DNA from: Apostichopus japonicus
Lineage: Eukaryota > Echinodermata > Holothuroidea > Aspidochirotida > Stichopodidae
Assembly (NCBI RefSeq): GCF_037975245.1
Contig: NC_092567.1
Coordinates: forward strand, 17,284,376 to 17,348,375
Direction: 5' to 3'
DNA: 64,000 nucleotides
Part shown: one piece after another, positions 55,231 through 64,000 of the stretch
How the letters are laid out: every line of letters begins with the position of its first letter
How positions within the stretch are numbered: the first letter of the stretch is position 1
Notes under the pieces: model-generated
Database searches by the model: none
Told to the model about the DNA's origin: nothing
Seen by the model: the letters and a program-made list of their open reading frames with translations, nothing else
Made by a program: the position numbers and the translations under genes

Positions 55231-56571
55231 TTATGTTTCATGGTTAGCAGGAATTGGAAGTGTGAAATAGTACCTATAAAACTTGTATATAGCCCATACA
55301 AAGGCAATCAATAATGCAATAAGGCAATGAATATTTTCACAACCGGTTGTTGGTTTTTTATGTTCGATTTTTAACCTTGGAGGTAGAACCGTCCGATAAT
55401 ATTCTGCGAGACAATCAGTGACCAATTTAATAACATTTTCACTGTGGTAACCCGGTAAATAATAAATATTGAGTTTAAGCAGTATTTCGTTCTGTAACTT
55501 GTTACATATCTTTGCCATGTCCTCATCCAAGTTGTCCAATGACTTACATACTTCAGGAAAATCCTCTACAACTGACCAGTCGTTTTGAGATTTTATGATT
55601 TCTGAAGCTGATCTTTCAAGTTCGTCGTATCTCTTAATTATTTCGTAAGCTCTTGCACGTAGATCATTTGAAATTTCATGCTCCTGGTCCTTTTCTACAC
55701 ATTTCTTACAATCCTTATAATTTGCTTCCGTAATAAAAAGGCCCGAAATGAGATCAAGCCTATTCTTGTGGCCTAATTGCAAACTCTTGGTTAGTATAAC
55801 GTTCCAATTCGTGAGCATCACTTCGTGCCGATGATTACCTTTATAAACAGAGCTACGAAGTTTAGTTATAACCGTTTCAAGTTGCTCTAGAGCTACGTCA
55901 AGTTTAAAAATTTCATGTTGTATTAATTGTCGAAAACAGTCATATTGGTAGGACAAGGTTTTCTTGTTTGCAGTATTTGCTTTGATTAATTCATGTGCAG
56001 ATGGCATATTATAAAATAATTCCCTTTTTCCGATCACTACTGTCAGTTTCTGTCTAAGAATCCCCCTTTCCTTTTCAGCAAGAATTCGAATGTCGTTTAT
56101 AACGCAGGCAGATGAAAAACGCTGGACATGAAGACTTTTCTCATTTACCTTGAGACTAATTTCCCCCAGTGTTGCTAGCGTCCGACGAACTTCCTTGGCC
56201 ACATTGTTGTTTTGATGCCACAAATAGCAAGCTTGGCAGAGGTGTCCGCCACTTTCAAAACAATCGTTTACGCAACCAATGTAGCCATGTTTAATAACGT
56301 CAGTAGTCACACTTCTCTTTTTATGCACGTACTCGACAATACTTTTAACTGCATAATCTGTTTTAAATCCTTCGGGTGGGATTGTGAATAGATCCTTACA
56401 TACAGCACATTCTAGTCCTCCTTGTTGTTGTTTAATGTAGGATTCTAAACAGTCACTACAATATCTATGAAGACACGGTAACACCTTGGGTTCTTTCAAA
56501 GGTTGAATGCAAATTGAACAAGACGGCAACTTGTCTTCGATTTCATCAAGAACTGTGGTTAAAGAGTCCAT
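55231..56571 (-). CDS. Membrane-anchored RING/B-box TRIM-like protein, type 1, copy C1
   Basis: 446 residues, the most diverged type 1 copy. RING ligands are intact (C18, C21, C33, H35, C38, C41, C55, C58), although the usual Pro after the first Cys is Ser. The B-box-like knuckle reads CVNDCFESGGHLCQAC...H. It therefore keeps a Cys that A1 and B1 have lost but has Asp where they have His. The helical middle carries an extra segment near residue 130. The hydrophobic anchor (CLIALLIAFVWAIYKF) lies at about 416-431, followed by the tail LPIPANHET shared with A1. The 5' acceptor (TTCTTGACAG) is retained, ending at 56611. Predicted tail-anchored E3 ubiquitin ligase. Confidence 0.9.
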   Translation of the reverse strand: MDSLTTVLDEIEDKLPSCSICIQPLKEPKVLPCLHRYCSDCLESYIKQQQGGLECAVCKDLFTIPPEGFKTDYAVKSIVEYVHKKRSVTTDVIKHGYIGCVNDCFESGGHLCQACYLWHQNNNVAKEVRRTLATLGEISLKVNEKSLHVQRFSSACVINDIRILAEKERGILRQKLTVVIGKRELFYNMPSAHELIKANTANKKTLSYQYDCFRQLIQHEIFKLDVALEQLETVITKLRSSVYKGNHRHEVMLTNWNVILTKSLQLGHKNRLDLISGLFITEANYKDCKKCVEKDQEHEISNDLRARAYEIIKRYDELERSASEIIKSQNDWSVVEDFPEVCKSLDNLDEDMAKICNKLQNEILLKLNIYYLPGYHSENVIKLVTDCLAEYYRTVLPPRLKIEHKKPTTGCENIHCLIALLIAFVWAIYKFYRYYFTLPIPANHET

Positions 56572-56613
56572 CTTTGGAGAGGGTATGGGTACTGAAGGCT
56601 ATATTTCTCTCTG

Positions 56614-57216
56614 TCAAGAAGAAAATAAAGTGTAGTAAATGGTATCAATCTTCTTTGAAATATATAATGATGAATTACACATTCACCCTCTATATTGGAG
56701 TGGTTAATAAATTGTGTAAAAAATGAATGTATGGACAACCATAGGTCAAATCAGTAATTCGGGAACTCGGTCTTCCAATGGCGCAGAGAAAAACTAATTG
56801 GAGAGTTTTGTTGCTACCCTTCCGCGACGTCTCGAATCTCCGAAAGGAATATATGTGGAATACGGGGATGCAGCGCGAGCCACACTCACTGTCTCAGATA
56901 ATAACGGGGCGAGAAATTATAGTAGATTAAAGATAGAACCAGGATTTATTCTCCTAAAGATACAGACAGCTTTAGAACTTCTCTGAAGCTTAAGTTCAAA
57001 GACAGCAAAATGCAACAGACCAAGATAACTATCTTTAATTCCAAATTTATGTACTACCGAGAATCACTTGAATTTAATGATACCTTTTATAATCGAATCC
57101 ACGATTCTTCAAAACAGACACAAGTGGTATGCATGTTTAGGCATGGGTTGACGAAATATTCAACAACATGCGTTGGTGAATATTATTAAAGGAAAACCTA
57201 CCCTGGTCATGTTCAC
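56614..57216. other. Upstream region of C1
   Basis: Shortened relative to A and B: about 60 bp carrying the putative intron donor and about 370 bp matching 4000-4385 of unit A are missing. No gene. Confidence 0.45.
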
Positions 57217-58558
57217 GTTGCAAATTACTGTTGTAAGAAAATGTCTTATTTTTATTTTTAATACTCAGACAAACAAACAATATTCTATCAGATTCTGCGA
57301 CCACTGCAACTCATTTCATTTTCAATTCAACAAAACCACAAGTTTATGGATACAATAGCCTTTTGCTTTTTTTTCTTGTTGTACAAGACGTGAAACAATC
57401 TTTGATAAAGAGAAACAGTCAACGCCGTGCTCTCTGTTTCAAAGATGTTTTCAGGAATCGCGTTTTCCATCTATAATTTATTATAAGCTTCATTATCTCT
57501 AGCTGCGTAATGTATATCTATGATGTACAGTATTTCATTTGAAGTACAAAAGCATTGTGTATGCTTTTAGCAAGCAGGAATGCTTTCAACGACGAAAACA
57601 TGTAAGTGAGACAATACATTAGGTCAAGAAAATGCTATAATATCTTCTTACCTCTCTCGTTTAAAAATGAAAAATGAAACTTTCACGCAACTTAGGGAAA
57701 CACTTGTCTAAGATTCAATAAGACTAGAAAATTGAATAACATTAGGAATGGAAAGCAACATAACATCGCATTTGTGTATTTACTTCATAGATTCTTTCCA
57801 TAACTAGCATTCACATTTGTAAAATCCCCATAGACCTATGGGGAGGCTGTCCAAGTTTATGTTTTGGTAAAAATACCAAATACCAAAATGCTGTCGTATC
57901 ATAGTTCGAAGTGACCACATTACCTATGTGTCACTAAGCTACCAATCCAACCGTATGCATAACTTTACCGCGAATTTTTTATTCATAATGTTGCTCCATG
58001 TTGGTAAAGATCGAAACAGAAATGAACTTTTCTAATTATTAAGAATTTGCGTGTGGTAGAGCTTACATACCTCCGCACAATATTTTTCAAGCGTGATAAT
58101 AAGGACAATTAATTAAGACCTGATTTCCATGTAAAATGAACAAGACATCACATAGTCTCTTCTGACCCCATACACGGAATTACAAAGTTCAGCCAGGTTC
58201 AACATTTTTTAACAAACATTTTAGTTTTAAAACAACTTACATTAAGCAATGGACATATATAACAGATAACGAAAAAAAGGTCATCGTGCGTTACTGCGAC
58301 AACAATAAACAACCACATGAATCCGCCTTGCTTGAAATATGTGGGGAATATAAACTAAGATCTTGACCCCGAACTCAGCGTAACTCCCCGAGATCGCCCC
58401 GCGAAATCATTCTAGGCATGGTAGAAAGAGGCTGCTTAGGTTGTGGGGAGAGGTGTAAGCTCGTCACTCATAAATATCCAAAACAGTAAGTATTAGGATT
58501 TATCATTTGCCTTTAGCAATAATCTGGGTCCCACATAAGCAGGTTCTGGCATTGAAAG
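57217..58558. other. Unit C-specific 1.34 kb segment
   Basis: Lies where A and B are continuous (near 4545 and 40155). AT-rich, no ORF of note and no clear inverted ends. GTTGCAAATT near the left edge and GTTGCATAATT near the right edge might be an imperfect target duplication. Either an insertion in C or a deletion shared by A and B. Confidence 0.5.
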
Positions 58559-58777
58559 TTGCATAATTGAACACGTGATTACCTTAAAATACAATAGAAC
58601 CAGACATTTGAAAACAAATGTTTCAAATATTAAAGGTGTAATACTAATAGAAAATTAAAAAAGGCCACTATCTTCCACATCAATGTTTAGGAACAAACCA
58701 CCAACGTCTGGCCAAAGAGGTTTTGTAGGCTAAGATATGATATTTGATGGTCATTGAGTATTCATATTTATGTAGCA

Positions 58778-60096
58778 TTAGCTTAACACAAACTTCACAG
58801 ACAAGTAAACGAAAAACATAAAACAAATCCACACAAAAACACCATATATCACTGCTCGATTTCTTTCTCGTTCATACTTGTCACACATATTACTTATCAA
58901 TTTGTGTTTGTTTAAACTGCTGTAAGTTGGAATCTCCTGACTTTTGATGTTACATAAAACACCGAATTCCAATTTGAAAAATGTGTCCTTCATGTCCTCT
59001 TCCAAGTGATCAATGGACGCACATACACCAGGAATATGCTTTACGGCCATCCAATTGTTTCGAGAATCAAGAATGTTGGCTGAAAGTTTGGTCAAGTTGT
59101 CATACCTCGCTCTAAGCCTTGTGGCAATGTTATAAAGTTTGTTGACCGCATTTTTTGTCCTCGACTGTTGTTCAACCACATAGGTAATGGGCTTTTCGCA
59201 TTTTATCTGCCCTTTTCTGATCCGTTTCATAAGAAGTTGTTTATTCCGTTCACCTTCCTTCCGGACCTTTTGTAATTCATTTAGGACATCCACCTGATTC
59301 CAGATCACCATATACCAAACTGTCCACAATATAAAGCTTTTTTTAAAGTTTTTTTCAACTCTTTGAATGATTCTTCCGATGCGAAAGAGTTGTTGGTTAT
59401 ATATTTCAACATCGTCTTCCATCAACCTTACTTGTAATTTCAACATCCACTTTGTTGTTTCCATGTGACTCTTAATACAAGATTCAACGCTTTTTAAGAA
59501 TATTTTCTTTGGCAACGTTACAATATACTCCTCGCACAATTTTAGTGCTCTAGATTTGCCAGCAAGGCGTTCTCTTTCATCTACTGCTAAAATATCAACT
59601 TTGTTTATGGCGGACACATATGAAAATGTAAAACATTCACTCTTCATCTGCACCTCTTGAATAATTTCTTTCAAACCAGCAAAGCTTGGGAAACTGCCTG
59701 AGATGTTCCTCACGTTGAGATGACGATCATAATCGTAGCAGTTTTCACAAAGGTATCCCTTCCGATCAAAACAATAGGCTACTGCTGTTCGATGTTTGTC
59801 ACACCTGACACAGTTATGTAAATCAATATTAATCTCAGGTTTTTCTAATGTAACATACTCAATTAAGTTTTTCATGAAGTAATCGGTTTAAATCCTTCGG
59901 AAGGTATCGTGAAGAACTCTCGACATACAGAGCATTCTAGTTCTCCTTGTTGTTGTTTAATGTAGGATTCTAAACAGCCACTACAATATCGATGAAGACA
60001 CGGTAAAGCCTTTGGATCTTTCAAATGTTGAATGCAAATTGGACAAGACAGGAAATTTTCTCCGATTTCATTAAGAACTGTGTTAATAGATTCCAT
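58778..60096 (-). pseudogene. Type 2 TRIM-like gene C2, frameshifted after the RING
   Basis: The first 74 codons (59872-60096) encode a complete RING (C18 to C58) and then leave frame at GFK because one T is missing (near 59885, where A and B have CTGTTTTAAATCC). The remaining 365 codons (58778-59875) are open from ATG and encode the B-box (CVRC...H...C...CENC), the helical region and a C-terminal anchor longer than A2's (ending YLSVKFVLS). The stop of the RING frame overlaps the next ATG as ATGA. Possible outcomes are a soluble RING-only peptide, a RING-less membrane protein, or no product. A one-base assembly error would also explain it. The rest of the gene shows no further stops, so any break is recent. 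Confidence 0.75.
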
Positions 60097-61268
60097 CTTT
60101 ATGTAAGTTAGTTGGCAAAGCGGTTTAAAACTCCCTGAATTGTGAAAGCATTGCAGTTAATACGGTCCTTACACAGTGAAATCACCAAACATTTATTTTT
60201 TGTGAGCCAGGAACACCAGATACAAAATGGCCAACAGAAATCTAGTAAAGGAAAATGTTGGTATCTTCAAAGATGATATAATTGCCAAGAACTCGATCAT
60301 GCCGCGTTGAACGTCGACTGTAGATTCCAGTTATTAATATGTTAATATTTGACTACTATTTTTTGGTGCATTTGCTATAAAACAACAGCTTCATGTATAT
60401 GTCTGCAGTGCAAAACATGTTAATCTTCCAATTAACATGTTATCATTTGAACTAGTTGTTTACTACTTCGAAGTAGCATTCTATGTCCTTCAGGGTTGTC
60501 ACTGTATGATAGTTTATTTGCATAAACCCCTATCGTGATTCAATTTGTCAATTTGTCAATTTTAATGTCACAGTCAGGGCCAGGTCAAATTCATATTAAT
60601 ATAAGCATGTATTACAACTGTGCAACTGTCGAAGTACCTATGGGTAAAATAATAGAGAGGATTTATTTCAAATGGCATGAGGTGATTTCTTAGGATGAAG
60701 ATCTGATTTAATCTCTTCAAGGATAATAGTGGCTTTAAAATAGTTTTACGGTCATTTGTTAGCAAATGTCAAGTCTAAGCGACTCACACCATGCTCATCT
60801 TGCAATACAGCAGTCACTATCTCTGTATACAAGTCAAGAGCACACGTGGTCAAGTTCCCTGTTGCACACAATGGCAAACTGACTTTCAAAGTATAAACTT
60901 GTAAACAAGTGTCCAATTTTGCTGGAATCTAATTTTAAGGAAAATCAATCCAAACTAACCTTGTTATTTGGAGATGTTTCTTGTTCACTCATAGCAACTT
61001 TAATGCACAAGCACACGTTACCATAAGGAAGTAGATTTTTCTGGAAGTATTCTAATTCCTGGTGGGAGTCCTGTAGACTTAAACTGCAGTTTTCTCAGAA
61101 ATGTTTTGTACTGCTTCAGCGAATTTAAAGCTGCAATACATTTCTGAAAGGAAGTCGATATCAGCGGAATGTAATTACAATGCCACGGTGGGGTTTGGGG
61201 CTTCGTTTTGTCTGTGCACCACAGTATTGCTTTTAAAGTTATTGTCAGGAAATGTAACAAGCATAAAA
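60097..61268. other. Intergenic, unit C, with empty insertion site
   Basis: Contains the uninterrupted TCT site (60712-60714) of the large element. From about 60100 rightwards unit C is again close to unit B. No gene. Confidence 0.55.
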
Positions 61269-61707
61269 TTAGAAATAACTACTTTTTATGAAGATCGTTA
61301 GCAAAGAATGTACTAACACGTACAACAACAACAAAAAATCAAATGACAAGAAAGAGAAATCGCGCACCGGTGCCTCTATAGTGTTAAGAAACCACAATAC
61401 TGCCATGTCGCACAAATAATACTTTTTCTATTTGCGGGAATTGTTCACCACAAGTATCTCTTTCAAGTTCAAATACGTTAATGCATGGGTTTGGTTCTCC
61501 TTTATTACAACAGAAAATTCCAAATGTGTGATATTCACAAGTTCTTTAATGTAAGTCCACAAATGTTGAAGTGAACGTTAAAATTTCCTAATTGAGACAT
61601 ATTTGATTCGAGTGACGTGACATCGTTCATACAAATTATTAGCAATGAAATGAGGGTAGTGAGTAGAGACATGCGCATTTCGATATCATGAAATGTATTA
61701 TTTATCA
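61269..61707 (-). pseudogene. Broken Frizzled-CRD-like gene, unit C
   Basis: Shares with unit B the Cys-to-stop change, the frameshifting extra base and two Cys-to-Phe changes, plus an extra T near 61425. Compare the intact copy at 22013-22447. Confidence 0.6.
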
Positions 61708-61952
61708 TCTGTCTCTCGATTTCTTCATCGTGTTTGGTATCGATCTCGGTAACCCAATAATATAAATAGGCCTTTGTTTAATCTGAACGAGAATGTTTAC
61801 ACAGAAGGCCTTTCTCACCCATTATGTGACACAGATTGCAGATGCAAAAAATATATCATTCAAATAATGTGGATGTGGATCTGGAACTACCTTGCACCTG
61901 CCTACTAAATTTGTGGGAAAATCAATGGTTTGTTAAGTAAAGTACGTGTTGT

Positions 61953-61998
61953 TATACTATACTATACTATACTATACTATACTATACTATACTATATA
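61953..61998. repeat. (ACTAT)n pentanucleotide microsatellite
   Basis: About nine units here, against about two in unit B (near 43553) and one or two in unit A (near 22683). A copy-specific expansion, just upstream of a short (TA)n (62010-62034). Confidence 0.9.
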
Positions 61999-64000
61999 CG
62001 TACAATAAATATATAATATATATATATATATATATAAATATCGACCACGCGGCAAAAGAAACTGTTTTGAGAAACTGAATGCAAGGGTTGTATGAAGGAA
62101 ATGGTGTAACGTTCAGGAAAAACAGTGCACGGTTATATGAAGAACGCACACTTTTCCCTTCTGCGGGCAGTCATCACAGTACATGGTGGTTCACGAATAA
62201 GACTGTACTGTTTTAACACTGAATGTAACCAATCCTATACCCACACACAAACCTTAGACACAATATACAGCCTAGATATCATGCAGCTGTTGAAAAAAAG
62301 ACATACGTTACACATATACATTTGGTTCTGAACGGCACTGTGGTTGTATAGCTCCAGGGTAATATAAGATATACAAAAAAAAAGATACTGCCGTAAGCCA
62401 CAGTGGTTGTAGATTCGACCAAGTAGTTGAAAACTTCGTTAATCGACTTACACAGCTAGTTAAAAAAATAATATGACACATATGTCTAATTCTTAGTAAA
62501 AATAGAAAATAGAACTTACTTTCTCGAGGGTGTGTAGAAGTTAGCACGTTATTACACCAGCTATAAACTATAGAAATAAGGAAGGCTATGATGATACTCG
62601 TTGAATGTTTTAATCTTGTGAGAACCAAACTAGCAATGTTTGTTCACACCAATGCGTGTACAATAAAACCCATCACAAACCACACCTACATTCATAGAGT
62701 CTGTTTATTTGCATACAGTTTTCACCCGCATACGTGTGGCAACCGTACTCACATACGAGGGGAGAGTAGATCTGTGTTAGTGTTGTCCGTGTATGATATC
62801 CATCATCACAAAGTATACGGAAGTTCATGGAATAATCATGCGCGGGATAATGCATAGTAACGGCAAACGCCCTCACATGATATTGCAATCATTCGTCATT
62901 GCCCACCCACTCGTCAAAACTTTGAAGAAGTCCGACCGTTTTACAATATCGTTTCTGTATAAACGGCTTCAGTGGCACAAGGAATTTTATTTTGGCACTT
63001 ACAGATATATGTATTTCTGTCTAATTGCTTGCTGTTCTGGTACATTATTCTTGACTACATTGTACAAGTTAACTGAAAGCTACGGGATTTATGTCCTTTG
63101 CAAACTTTAAATGTTCTGTATATTCACGTTGCTAAGTCCATAACATAACACAGTTATTTTATTGAGACATCAATGCACTGACAACAGAACGTAACACATT
63201 TTAACCCTCAGTTGTATGGTACCCTTCATAGAACTATTCTGCATTTTTGTGGTCCACTACACAGAACTATTCTGCATTTTTGTGGTCCACTACATACACC
63301 TATTCTGCACACTCTAGAGTAGTTATTGGGAAAGAATAATGAAAGTGGTTTCTATGCGTTGTTTATTGCAAAGACTTGTGTTATCAGAGAATTTGATAAA
63401 TGTTGTTACTTTTTTATAATGTTCTGTATGCACGCACACATACATCCACTTTAGACAATCCATAGACAATGCCAGTAGTATTATAGACACATCCATACTC
63501 TTTCATAATTTTCTGACAGCGTATTAAGACTTACCAACCGAACTGGCTGTTCTACATCATAAGGTTCCTGCCAATTAGTTACACAAACTGAACCTGAGAT
63601 TACACGAACGTTTTATCGCTTTCATAGCATATGTGACTATCCTACCGTACTGTGCATATGGGTATCCAGGTATAGGCTGACATTTTCGTTAAACTTGTAA
63701 ACAACGTAATCATCTGTTTGAACCTATGTGCCGCCGTCTTGGAATTCAGTGGAAGGCAACCAGTTGCTTATCGATGAGTGCATTCAGTAGGTTATAAACA
63801 ATAAAACTGACTGGAAAGTCAATGTAAGTAAGTTTACCACAACGAGCAACACTTCCCCTACAGATTGTGAATAGCGACCATCCCGTGTACTTAATACCTA
63901 AAGACAACCCATCAACTTAAATGTCTCAACCAATTGTCAGTTTCATTAGAGCGTCCATACCATCCATTTTTATTACTTCAACTTCATACTAGACTTTTAA
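61999..64000. other. Intergenic, unit C, to window end
   Basis: Collinear with 43560-45600. Contains a short (TA)n, the 105-codon open frame at 62793-63110 (counterpart of 25339-25659), and the empty site of the 785 bp insertion near 63893. No confident gene. Confidence 0.45.

Larger units (their letters stand above)
53083..64000. repeat. Segmental tandem repeat, unit C (partial)
   Basis: Third copy, cut by the window end. Its left flank (about 53083-54700) and right part (about 60100-64000) resemble unit B closely. The TRIM gene block between them (about 55000-60100) is clearly more diverged from both A and B, and carries a C-only segment at 57217-58558. Confidence 0.92.

Overview
This is animal nuclear DNA: AT-rich, gene-poor, full of microsatellites, transposons and decayed retroelements, with no operon-like packing. 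The genes and repeats fit a marine invertebrate. Expanded RING/B-box genes, dispersed TGACCCCAAATGACC-type repeats and a Penelope-like element would suit an echinoderm such as a sea cucumber, but the species cannot be fixed from the sequence and this is a guess.

The window is dominated by one structure: a head-to-tail segmental duplication with a basic unit of about 17.4 kb. Unit A runs from 1 to about 35674, unit B from about 35675 to 53082, and unit C from about 53083 past the end of the window. Unit A is long only because four insertions are present there and absent from the matching sites in B, and in C where C is visible. They are a 14.75 kb terminal-inverted-repeat element (6713-21465), a 1.8 kb element built of GGTAAA/TTTACC words (22778-24594), a 0.79 kb insertion with a 12 bp target duplication (26451-27235), and a 1.0 kb truncated Penelope-like retroelement (28978-29998).

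Each unit carries two neighbouring minus-strand genes for TRIM-like proteins: a RING finger, a B-box-like zinc knuckle, a long helical/coiled region and a single C-terminal hydrophobic anchor. Type 1 is at 2206-3510, 37869-39122 and 55231-56571. Type 2 is at 4799-6094, 40410-41705 and 58778-60096. The last is frameshifted just after the RING. By family they should be membrane-tethered E3 ubiquitin ligases, with an architecture like TRIM13/TRIM59. In A and B the gene block is nearly identical, whereas the flanks are more alike between B and C, which points to gene conversion or a complex duplication history. Type 1 also has a sharply diverged patch in the coiled-coil region between otherwise near-identical copies.

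Downstream of the TRIM pair each unit has a locus for a small secreted cysteine-rich protein resembling the C-terminal half of a Frizzled cysteine-rich domain. It is intact only in unit A (22013-22447) and broken in B and C. Further along are an uncharacterised 146-codon ORF (intact in B, broken in A) and a non-LTR reverse-transcriptase relic that predates the duplication. The rest is intergenic and repetitive.

The 14.75 kb insertion is the most unusual object. Its TIRs begin CACGGG, it has a 3 bp TCT target duplication with a matching empty site in B and C, and CGTAAAC-type words fill both subterminal regions. Inside are a nested TTAA-flanked MITE, a tRNA-derived SINE, a roughly 270 bp satellite with dimeric higher-order organisation, hairpins, and decayed coding fragments. 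No intact transposase is visible.
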